Positions 58,401 to 64,000 of a stretch of 64,000 nucleotides of DNA are shown in pieces. Source of the DNA: Neodiprion pinetum. Its lineage: Eukaryota > Arthropoda > Insecta > Hymenoptera > Diprionidae. The first letter of the stretch is position 1; each line of letters begins with the position of its first letter. Both the position numbers and the translations under genes were made by a program. Location: the NCBI RefSeq assembly GCF_021155775.2, contig NC_060237.1:29095257-29159256 (forward strand), written 5' to 3'. Under the pieces are notes generated by a model, which was given only the letters and a program-made list of their open reading frames with translations, was not told where the DNA came from and did no database searches.

Positions 58401-61400
58401 GAGACTCGTTTTAATTTGTAACCGATTATCGGTATTTGGTAACAACTTTGAATCGGCGTGAAAGCAAAAAATTACTATTACGTTCCTTTTGTTAGCAAAC
58501 AGCAAATAGACCGTTCAAGTCTCAGTTCGAATCCAATTATAAGCTGAAGCTTTTTTCGGATTGGTCGAAACCGTCAAGTTGAACCTTGACTGGAATACTG
58601 AGCCGAAGAATTTGGAGGACCCTACAAATTCGAAAGTCTTGAGATATAACTTGAAATCTTTTCAAGTGACGTATTCAACAGAATTATTACAACTTCGAGT
58701 GACTTTAAGTGATTTCTAATTACTTCATGTACACGACGACTCCAAGTGCGCAGGCCTCGTATGATTTTGAATAAATTTTAGCATATCTTCAAACGAATTA
58801 TCGACTCTCTTAACGCATCGAGGTGGACACGTGGTTTCAAAAAGTGTCCACCCCTTTCAAATTGACTGTTAGTCAAGTGCAACGATGATAATTATACCCG
58901 AATCAACGTTTCGAGTATCGTAATAAAATTGGTAGTTCGATCGAGAACGCGGACAGATTTACTAATTTCGAGCGAAAATACCGAAGTTGAGGGTTTCGGA
59001 AAGGAAAACGAGCGCCACGAGTGATTTTGGTGACTGCTTGGCGAGTAAAACGAATATGTTAATGAATCGGTTGGTGGGAAGAGAAACAAGGTATAAGGTA
59101 CGTTTGCCTCACAAGTCCCGCTGCACTCTCTCGCCCTAATTGATGAGAGCTCAGTGCTGAGTTTCGCAGGGCATAAACCATTTTTATACCTCACCTTGGC
59201 TTCAATGGCTGTCCGGGCATCTCATTAAAATTCGCCTCCATGCCTACTAATTGTGTGTAAGCCTGCCCGCGTGCATGTACAACTTTTGTGTATACCTGGC
59301 TAACCGCGGTGCTTTCTCGCGTACTGGGTGAAGAAGATTTTCCCAAATTTCCTCATCTTCCTCCTCCATTTCCTCTTACATAAATCGACAGAGCTGCAGG
59401 TCGCACCCAAGTAAATCGTCTACTAATATCGAATGCCACGTTACGAATGCAGTTGAAGAAAAAAAAAAAGAAATGGTATACGCCGGAACTTCCGAGTCCC
59501 GGTAAGTAAATAAGTAAAAAAAAAAGTGTCCAAAGCGGGAAAATAAGGCCGCGTTTCTACTTGGCGCTAATTGATTTTGGCGCCGGGGTCGCAAGTTTTA
59601 CACATAAAACAAGGTGCGACGAATCCGAGAGGCTGCGTTGCTCCTTATTCCTTGGACCGAACAGATGGAAGAAATGTGCGCGTTGTGCCGGGTTTCTCGA
59701 GCCACCACGGGGAGCCTTCCCCTCGTTAATAGGGTCCGCCGAAAAAGTTGGTCGGTGGCCGTACGCGGGCTCGTGCACATACGCCTGGTGAACTAACACC
59801 AAGATGTTTTTGGACAGGCAACGATTAAATCGGTCGTATCTCGTGGCCGCGGCTCTCCTCGACGGGCGAAATCTCCTCTCTCGTAACAAAAGAATTATTC
59901 TTTCGCCGACCGCTGCGTCGCATCCGTGCGGAGATGAAGCTTTGCAACTGCACTGCACAACGGCGCGTTTCTCAAACTGAATAAAACTGCCTCCACCTTT
60001 TATCTCCGGGCTTCTTTTACTGGACGCAGGCAAAAGAAAATTGATTTACGTCGATGTAAATCACCGAGTTGACGCCGGTGTCGACGGACCGTCGAATATC
60101 TTCGCGCGTGAAATTACACGCATCGACGGAACGTAAAAATGAAATACCGAAAGGGGGATGAGAGGAGAAAAAAATCGAAGACAGATAAAAGGAAGAAAGG
60201 GGGGCCCCTGGCGGTTGACGCCGTCGTTTAATTTTTTCAGACTCGTGTTTTCGCTGGCACGTGTAATGGTATACGCGGATATTTGCTTGAGACTATTGTC
60301 AGGAAAAACTTCCTTACTAGTCGAGGCTTTTTTAAAATTATGTAGCTATTTCGATCCCGCCGCAAGATTCGTTGAAACAGAAGTAATAAACGGCGTTATC
60401 GCCACGCGATATTGATTCTCATTTGATCATCACTGTAACTTTATGCGCACGTCGTTCGCCCTGAAATCTATCCCAATGAAAATACTTCGAAACGGCGTGC
60501 AGGAATAATAAGGTAGAATCTGAGGAGCGGCGCGGTAAAACGACAGGGGTCAGCGGCATCCCCGCGGTCCGCGTAGGGATGTGGTAAGGTAGTAAGGTAG
60601 TAAGGTAGTAGTTGGATAGGTAGGCAAGGTACCTGTTGCCTCGCGGCGAAGGGTGGAGCGCGAAGGGGCGAGGAAAGAGGGAAGAGGAGAGAGGAGAAGG
60701 GGCGGACTATGGGGCATCGGAAACGCGTAAATCACGCGGAAGAATCGTGACAACATTAACGCACTTTTCGTGGTTTACGATTCGTTGAATCCGGCGCCGA
60801 GGCCGGCCCGGCGGGGGTCGCAGATGAAAAGGACCGACGCCCCGGCCCGGCAGTATTTTCGGTTATGCGCTATAATTCAATATTTTCAGTGCTCAACGGT
60901 CGACGCTTCGACGGACGCCTTCTTTGCCGTCGTTCTTATATATCCGATGCGTCTATCGGCCTCATTCATATCCACGTGTATTATCCATAGGCAATAGTCA
61001 TTTGTCGATTATTCATTCGTTGTTCATTATATTCATGCGTGTAACGATCTGTTCGAACACGAAGAAAGGGCTATTCACTCGATTCACCAAATACATTTCA
61101 ACTGAAACAGCTCTGCTTTCGTTGCGGTTATCGATGACCGGTGGAACAAACGCTTTTGCCCCTCATTTCTATCGTAACACGTGTATTATTAAAGTTTTTG
61201 AAAAATTCGATTGACGATAAACTCACCTCCTTCAGCGGGACTTTGAATGCGACTATTTTTGTTCCCTTGATTACATCACCGTACGCCTTGTACTCCAACC
61301 ACCTGAAAATTAATCAAAGACAAATAAATAAGAACACGTTTTCATTGATTAGTCGGGTCAACACGTCAGAAGGTGATAAACGTGCGTACTCTGACATACC

Positions 61401-62091
61401 GAGTGTACACATTGAAGCAGAGGATAATAAAACAAGCCTACATGTCTCGTACTTTTCTATTCCAAAAATAAATCCCAATACGAACATTTCGTCAAAAGAA
61501 TTGTTCCTAAATTTTTTCTTTTGCACCTAGAAAAATTGTAAATATTCTACGAGATGTGTATCTGGGTAGCGAACGCATAGATATTAACGTTTTTTAAATC
61601 GGCATTCCCCCCTCCGATCATTTGCGTCTTCGCACCACGTGGCCGAGATGACAACGTTTATACCTAGTGTCGCCATCTCGCGTCGATTTCCTCGACATTT
61701 AAGCGGCGTGCCGGTAAATCGGCCGACTGACGCTCGACGAGCCGCCAACATTAGCCGCTCAAGCTTTCCCTCCACGCTCCCGATTGATATTTGCCAATAT
61801 ATTTCAGACTGTGTTAAAGAGCACGTACGATCTGATTAGCGTACGCCAACGGAGATGCGAAGTCGAGTGCGAAGGATGAACGGTATTCGTTTGTCTTTTC
61901 ATTGATGCCTAGCCGCTGTGAGGGAGGTCGAATAATCGGCACAAAAACATAACCTCAATACCACAATTGACCTCCATTTTCTTTCGGGTAAACACCGACG
62001 CATCGTGGCCATTGGCATTTGGCACAGTGCTAATTAATTTGGGATTTTTATAAACAGTATTTACTCACCTTTCCGGCACTGATCTCGACAT
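15892..62091 (-). CDS. DUSP11: RNA/RNP complex-1-interacting phosphatase (DUSP11/PIR1-like RNA 5'-triphosphatase), 10-exon gene
   Basis: The family removes gamma and beta phosphates from 5'-triphosphorylated RNA, mainly in the nucleus, and is related to the triphosphatase half of metazoan mRNA capping enzyme. Exons in transcript order: 62091-62069, 61302-61227, 38656-38625, 37595-37508, 34068-33989, 23014-22971, 19078-19018, 18619-18573, 17978-17852 and 16684-15892. They total 1371 nt, an uninterrupted 456-codon frame plus TGA, and every junction is GT-AG. Visible motifs are an ERW N-terminus (residues 7-9), the AFKVPL strand (26-31), the IDLTNT loop (61-66) and the signature HCTHGVNRTG (121-130), with predicted nucleophile Cys122 and Arg128. 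The ARGYAIERDVYINDL helix region follows at 155-169. Residues about 206-360 are a Pro/Gly-rich tail, and a basic C-terminus ends at 456. The DLTNT and HCTHGxNRTG pair points to this family rather than ordinary dual-specificity phosphatases. No guanylyltransferase domain is present, which argues against capping enzyme. An in-frame ATG 16 codons upstream (62139) could be the true start. Confidence 0.95.
16685..17851 (-). other. DUSP11 intron 9 (1.2 kb, AT-rich)
   Basis: Visibly more AT-rich than its surroundings from about 16800 to 17760. Reading through the weak donor would add 27 codons before a TGA at 17766-17764. An AATAAA on the minus strand lies at 17564-17559, so a truncated transcript is possible. 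Confidence 0.8.
17852..17978 (-). CDS. DUSP11: DUSP11 exon 9
   Basis: 127 nt between CTGATTTTAG and AG|GTATGC. It encodes FQEARGYAIERDVYINDL, the end of the phosphatase domain, then a linker of about 24 residues (TTPKGQKLDTKEV and on). The donor GTATGC is weaker than the others in this gene, which may allow intron retention. Confidence 0.94.
17979..18572 (-). other. DUSP11 intron 8 (594 bp)
   Basis: GT-AG intron between exons 8 and 9. I see nothing else in it. Confidence 0.85.
18573..18619 (-). CDS. DUSP11: DUSP11 exon 8
   Basis: 47 nt between CGTTTCAG and G|GTAAGC. It encodes YLIQQLGWENQEAIT plus one base of Ala151. This is the helix that follows the P-loop in the family. Confidence 0.94.
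18620..19017 (-). other. DUSP11 intron 7 (398 bp)
   Basis: Short GT-AG intron immediately after the catalytic exon. Part of it, 18928-18962, is dense in TAAT-type cores (CAATTAGCTAATTAGAG). No other feature is seen. Confidence 0.85.
19018..19078 (-). CDS. DUSP11: DUSP11 exon 7 (catalytic signature)
   Basis: 61 nt between CTGTTTCAG and CAA|GTAAGT. It encodes (D)ELIGVHCTHGVNRTGYFIC. The HC-X5-R P-loop is complete: His121, Cys122, Arg128, Thr129. An intact signature means the encoded enzyme is predicted to be active. Confidence 0.97.
19079..22970 (-). other. DUSP11 intron 6 (3.9 kb)
   Basis: A CpG-rich intron. A segment at about 20240-20940 is open in several frames, and 22742-22903 is bounded by good plus-strand splice sites. 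Either could belong to a nested plus-strand transcript, but the frames of the two do not join directly and neither matches a family I know. Confidence 0.75.
22971..23014 (-). CDS. DUSP11: DUSP11 exon 6
   Basis: 44 nt between GTTGCAG and G|GTGAGT. It encodes FFRAVEDFTASSEA and the first base of an Asp codon completed by exon 7. This is the helix immediately before the catalytic strand in the family. Confidence 0.94.
24434..24455. repeat. (CT)n microsatellite
   Basis: Short CT dinucleotide repeat in DUSP11 intron 5. Confidence 0.9.
27085..27109. repeat. (AAG)n microsatellite
   Basis: Trinucleotide repeat of about 8 units in DUSP11 intron 5. Confidence 0.93.
30757..30942. promoter_or_regulatory. 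TAATTA-rich segment in intron 5
   Basis: TAATTA cores at 30757-30762, 30770-30775 and 30937-30942 stand in otherwise CpG-rich DNA. They could be part of a regulatory element, or simply a local AT-rich patch. Confidence 0.2.
33989..34068 (-). CDS. DUSP11: DUSP11 exon 5
   Basis: 80 nt between TTATTACAG and AG|GTAAGT. It encodes EVTDAGLKYLKIMVPGR then LIPPIELVK, matching the family's G-x-KY-x-KI-x-x-x-GR-x-(I/P)P block before the FF-x-x-V-x-x-F helix. Confidence 0.95.
34521..34573. promoter_or_regulatory. Homeodomain-core cluster with SOX-like site
   Basis: Four TAATTA cores start at 34521, 34534, 34555 and 34565, with CCTTTGTT (SOX/HMG-type) at 34548-34555. It lies about 280 bp from the paired MORE sites. 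The density suggests an intronic enhancer; this is inference from site content only. Confidence 0.4.
34852..34881. promoter_or_regulatory. Two perfect POU-dimer MORE sites in an inverted repeat
   Basis: ATGCATATGCAT occurs exactly at 34852-34863 and again at 34870-34881, separated by ATCCGT. Each 12-mer is self-complementary, and together they form an inverted repeat with 13-bp arms around TCCG. This 12-mer is the MORE sequence bound by POU-domain homodimers. The sites lie about 0.8 kb 5' of exon 5 within intron 4. Confidence 0.55.
35879..35913. repeat. (TTC)n interrupted microsatellite
   Basis: Interrupted TTC/CTT trinucleotide repeat in DUSP11 intron 4. Confidence 0.85.
37508..37595 (-). 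CDS. DUSP11: DUSP11 exon 4
   Basis: 88 nt between GGTTTCAG and AGG|GTGAGT. It encodes FTLKMLLEAMPKVKYVIDL followed by TNTHRYYDQR. The DLTNT-x-RYY segment (residues 62-70) is diagnostic of the RNA triphosphatase branch of the cysteine phosphatases. Confidence 0.96.
37596..38624 (-). other. DUSP11 intron 3 (1029 bp)
   Basis: GT-AG intron with AT-rich tracts, including a short poly-A run near 38002-38016. It contains no coding homology that I recognise. A TAATTAAT homeodomain-type core near 38566 lies just outside it, in intron 2. Confidence 0.8.
38625..38656 (-). CDS. DUSP11: DUSP11 exon 3 (32-nt micro-exon)
   Basis: 32 nt between CTGTTTCAG and CG|GTGAGT. It encodes TVSNNLEPDQ and two bases of the next Arg. 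It continues AFKVPLKE and leads into RFTLKMLLEAMP, the expected family order. It lies 22.6 kb from exon 2, so it is recognisable only from the frame, the splice sites and the homology of its neighbours. Confidence 0.9.
42115..42146. repeat. Period-9 tandem repeat (CCGGTCTTG)
   Basis: About 3.5 copies of a 9-bp unit with one substitution, in DUSP11 intron 2. Confidence 0.8.
43381..43426. repeat. (GA)n microsatellite
   Basis: About 23 units of GA with one A-rich interruption, in DUSP11 intron 2. It creates spurious serine/leucine-rich open frames on the minus strand. Confidence 0.96.
46860..48000 (-). pseudogene. Possible degenerate odorant-receptor (7tm_6-like) fragment
   Basis: Reading the minus strand from about 48000 down, receptor-like pieces appear in shifting frames. 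In order they are VNDIIPPNVFRWNKQMLQFV, then ILAIYRLPIS, RIIRTMDDTISPVTPKN, ISFYSRNFVWC, SISFPGVTDASVW and DTFVWYFSVGIG. The order resembles the N-terminal half of an insect odorant receptor: start motif, TM2, the MxxDW-type loop, R-N/R before TM3, and the D-T/S-hydrophobic segment of TM4. In-frame stops and frame changes mean no intact protein. The resemblance is by eye only; a false positive is possible. Confidence 0.35.
49509..49537. repeat. (GAAC)n tetranucleotide repeat
   Basis: About seven near-perfect GAAC units with one CAAAC-like variant, in DUSP11 intron 2. Confidence 0.9.
60584..60610. repeat. Period-10 tandem repeat (GTAAGGTAGT)
   Basis: About three copies of a 10-bp unit in DUSP11 intron 2. 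Each unit resembles a splice donor, but no adjoining exon is recognised. Confidence 0.85.
61227..61302 (-). CDS. DUSP11: DUSP11 exon 2
   Basis: 76 nt between acceptor TTTTCAG and donor GAG|GTGAGT. It encodes RWLEYKAYGDVIKGTKIVAF and KVPLKE, the N-terminal block shared by PIR1 and capping-enzyme triphosphatases (R-W-x-x-Y-x-x-x-G, then AFKVPL). It joins exon 1 in phase 2 and ends in phase 0. Confidence 0.95.
61303..62068 (-). other. DUSP11 intron 1 (766 bp)
   Basis: GT-AG intron separating the 23-nt start exon from exon 2. It is moderately AT-rich near exon 2, with no recognisable gene or repeat. Confidence 0.85.
62069..62091 (-). CDS. DUSP11: DUSP11 exon 1 (start codon exon)
   Basis: 23 nt encoding MSRSVPE plus the first two bases of an Arg codon, followed by a consensus donor AG|GTGAGT. 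The start was chosen because the family characteristically begins a few residues before the (I/V)P-x-RW motif. An in-frame ATG at 62139-62137 gives a 16-residue longer N-terminus. An in-frame TAA lies further upstream, so the frame does not extend indefinitely. Confidence 0.85.
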
Positions 62092-62640
62092 GGCTGTATG
62101 TGTATCACGGCTCAATGTTTCTTCACAGGATAAACTCATCACACCACCACCACCAATCTGATAGACACAACACTGCCAACAAAATTACAGCAAAAGCCAC
62201 AACCACACACACGCGCGACAGCTGCCTGAACTGTGACGCGAGCCACGTTCGATATATCGATTACATTGTTGCGACGCGCTGTCCGTTCCACGAAATACTA
62301 ACTGACGTTCGAAACGCGGCGCGAAACAGTTACTCTAATATATTAATCCGAGAAGCAGACTAAATCGTTTAGGCGTTCTCGGGCCTAGGGATGAAAAATA
62401 CTTAAAATATTTACGAATATGTATACTGATTGAACAAATTTTCGTGCAAGTAAGCTTTGCTTACCAATTAATTAGTTTCAGATTTACGGGTAACGCAGTT
62501 ACGTCGAAATTTTGCTAACGTTTTGTCAACCGACGAAGTTTATAATCATGGAATGCATTGATCATTTTTATTTTTTATGTCATATTATTCGGTTATTTAT
62601 TTTCTTGTCTTCTTCTTTGCTTTTCCTCGGCTGTATTTGA
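62092..62640. promoter_or_regulatory. DPCD-DUSP11 spacer: DUSP11 leader and probable promoter
   Basis: This 549-bp gap between two genes on the same strand must hold the DPCD 3' end and the DUSP11 promoter. It contains the DPCD poly(A) signals, a (CAC)n stretch near 62142-62154 and an in-frame ATG for DUSP11 at 62139-62137. No clear TATA box is visible, as is common for housekeeping genes. Confidence 0.5.
62567..62601 (-). terminator. DPCD polyadenylation signals
   Basis: Two AATAAA hexamers on the minus strand, at 62601-62596 and 62572-62567, about 40 and 70 nt after the DPCD stop. Their position is appropriate for 3'-end formation of a compact 3' UTR. Confidence 0.6.
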
Positions 62641-62745
62641 TCAGCTTGTTGGACATTGCACGTCACTTTCCTTTCTCGTTTTCAATTGCAGGATTTCTTG
62701 CAAAATTGTTTTCTCCAGGTCGATGAGAAGAGGCGGTTTTTTGTA
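62641..62745 (-). CDS. DPCD: DPCD exon 4
   Basis: 105 nt after acceptor TTTTCAATCACAG. It encodes YKKPPLLIDLEKTILQEIL and a polar tail ending CPTS before TGA. It corresponds to the Y-x-KP segment and C-terminal helix of DPCD. Confidence 0.92.
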   Translation of the reverse strand, partial: YKKPPLLIDLEKTILQEILQLKTRKESDVQCPTS

Positions 62746-63860
62746 CTGTGATTGAAAAAAGAAGAATCAATGTACGTAAATAACAGAATATTCAAGAATT
62801 GCTCAAGGCGTTGCGACTCTATTGTCCCTACCGTGATGATCAAAGTATTGAACTGATGCGTGAAAGAAATTCTTTCCTGCTCTGGCTTCAGACCGACTCG
62901 TTCCAAGTCGGGAACACTTATTTTTTTGAAATACTTTTTATTACTCGTTCTGACGGTTATAGTTTTATCATTCTCCGCTGTAACAGAATACACGTCTTTT
63001 GGATAGGGTAAATTCCTGATCCTCCACTCCAGGGATACCTTTGTGATTCTCCTCGAGATGATTGGCTGAAATCAGCCAAATCATAAATCAATCTTACAAT
63101 TTACTTTCAATTTTACTCTCTGTATCTTTTCACCAAATTTTCATCCAATAACTAGACCCGATTTATACAGAATTATATATAGGAAGTGGTAAGTTCAAAC
63201 AGTACTTGAATATGTGCAATATAATTAAACTTCTGACTATCTACACCGTTATCCGATGAATAGAAACTCCGGCGATGTTAATTGCAGGATTGCGAGCCCT
63301 GATTCAATGTGTATTGAATATTTTTACACAACTAGGGAAAAACAAGCAAAAGTGAAGATTGAACAGAGAAGAATTCGACGTACCGTGTTGGAGCTTTCCC
63401 TGATGCCAGATACCTCCAGATTGTCGAGAGGTTTGGGATCTGGATCGCCAACCTCTACGGCCCACCCGACATCCTGTCCAAGCTTGCCCTTTTCTCTCCA
63501 GGCTCTGCGCGTCAGAACATTAGTATCCAAGTGATACTCCTCTACCATTTCCTTCCCATCTCCCATCATGAAGTGGACCTTTCTCTTCCCTAAATTCCAT
63601 CGACACAGTTATAATTCGATCGATAACAAGCCGACGTGACCGTGACATAAAGCCCGTTGACATTTGACGGTTAGCAAGTGACACGTGTCCGTTAAATATC
63701 AAAACCGTCGATGTCATTCGGGGTATGTTATTCTACTAGAACATGTCAACGCTTTGCGGCTCGACGATAAGATCGGGAGGAATTTTTCGCGCTTACCATC
63801 CTGAATTATCGCCGTTTTTTTAGCCTCTTGCACAGCTTTCAGCCACTGTTCCGCCGCCAT
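62641..63860 (-). CDS. DPCD: Protein DPCD homologue, 4-exon gene
   Basis: DPCD is a small conserved protein of ciliated eukaryotes. Mouse loss gives a primary ciliary dyskinesia phenotype, and it has been linked to the RUVBL1/2 AAA-ATPases; no enzymatic activity is established. Exons: 63860-63797, 63589-63384, 63065-62832 and 62745-62641. They total 609 nt, 202 codons plus TGA, with all junctions GT-AG and in frame. The length is nearly identical to the human protein. Visible blocks are MAAEQWLKAVQEAKKTAIIQ (1-20), DGKRKVHF-x-x-GDGKE-x-x-EEY in exon 2, VGDP (about 69-72), EWRIRNLPYPKDVYSV (103-118), RTSNKKYFKKISVPDL (129-144) and the closing YKKPPLLIDLEKTI. It is intact and sits 549 bp upstream of DUSP11 on the same strand. 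Confidence 0.96.
62832..63065 (-). CDS. DPCD: DPCD exon 3
   Basis: 234 nt between CTGATTTCAG and ACG|GTAGGG. It encodes residues 91-168, including EWRIRNLPYPKDVYSV and the TSNKKYFKKISVPDL motif, the most conserved part of the family. Confidence 0.96.
63384..63589 (-). CDS. DPCD: DPCD exon 2
   Basis: 206 nt between GGAATTTAG and ACG|GTACGT. It encodes residues 22-90, including KRKVHFMMGDGKEMVEEYH, LDTNVLTRRAWREKGKLG and the VGDPDPKPLDNL segment, all collinear with animal DPCD. Confidence 0.96.
63797..63860 (-). CDS. DPCD: DPCD exon 1
   Basis: 64 nt from ATG (63860-63858) to donor GATG|GTAAGC. It encodes residues 1-21 and one base of Gly22. The start is fixed by the family N-terminus (M-A-x-x-x-WL-x-x-x-x-x-AxKTA) and purine-rich context. 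A short overlapping upstream ATG lies 19 nt before it. Confidence 0.95.
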
Positions 63861-64000
63861 TTGTAAATAATTTAACCATCGATTGTTCGTTGCTACGCAG
63901 CGGATACGACGACGCGACGCTCAGGTACGTGAAGTTGGCTTCAAGTCCACGAGCCTCGACGCCTTTCGTGCGTATCTGGTTGCCGTCCGAACAGTGATCA
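63861..64000. promoter_or_regulatory. Upstream flank of DPCD
   Basis: The last 140 bases hold the DPCD leader and probably its promoter. A plus-strand splice-donor-like GCTCAG|GTACGTG occurs at about 63925. It could end a non-coding first exon of a divergent gene continuing outside the window; this is weak. Confidence 0.35.

Larger units (their letters stand above)
38657..61226 (-). other. DUSP11 intron 2 (22.6 kb)
   Basis: The largest intron. It holds GA/CT microsatellites (43381-43426 and the 52150-52220 area), a GAAC-type tract (49509-49537), a period-10 GTAAGGTAGT repeat (60584-60610) and a period-9 repeat near 42115. It also holds a probable odorant-receptor relic (about 46860-48000) and short splice-bounded open segments (for example 59195-59241 minus and 40655-40699 plus). 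No complete nested gene could be assembled; the other long open frames look like by-products of CpG-rich composition. Confidence 0.8.

Noticed and set aside
1..64000. CRISPR arrays, insertion sequences or prokaryotic operons
   Set aside because: No direct-repeat/spacer array, no transposase and no operon structure; the window is clearly spliced eukaryotic DNA.

Overview
This is a eukaryotic nuclear window, most likely from an insect and plausibly a hymenopteran such as a sawfly or wasp. The evidence is GT-AG spliced genes with introns up to about 22 kb, CpG-rich non-coding DNA, and a degenerate sequence resembling an insect odorant receptor. No bacterial, plasmid or viral organisation is seen. 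The species call is inference.

Two genes can be reconstructed exon by exon, both on the minus strand. The first is a DPCD homologue: 4 exons, 202 codons plus stop, 63860 down to 62641. The second is a DUSP11/PIR1 RNA 5'-triphosphatase homologue: 10 exons, 456 codons plus stop, 62091 down to 15892. It is stretched over 46 kb by nine introns. The phosphatase is assembled from ten small pieces that join in frame with consensus GT and AG sites. Its catalytic HC-X5-R signature is in exon 7 and a long proline/glycine-rich tail is in exon 10.

Layout: 1-15.3 kb is intergenic DNA downstream of DUSP11 with microsatellites, a 29-base C run and no recognisable gene. From 15.3 to 62.1 kb is the DUSP11 gene, mostly intron. 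From 62.1 to 62.6 kb is a short spacer holding the DUSP11 leader and the DPCD polyadenylation signals. From 62.6 to 63.9 kb is DPCD, and the last 140 bases are its upstream flank.

The introns are the most interesting part. Intron 4 carries two perfect copies of the POU-dimer MORE sequence (ATGCATATGCAT), close to a cluster of four TAATTA homeodomain cores and a SOX-like site. Intron 2 carries a probable odorant-receptor relic and a small splice-ready start exon. Other introns hold weakly supported nested exon candidates. My reading is that a housekeeping RNA phosphatase has large introns hosting regulatory DNA for some other gene. I did not find a demonstrably new biological system; the MORE/homeodomain cluster is the best lead.
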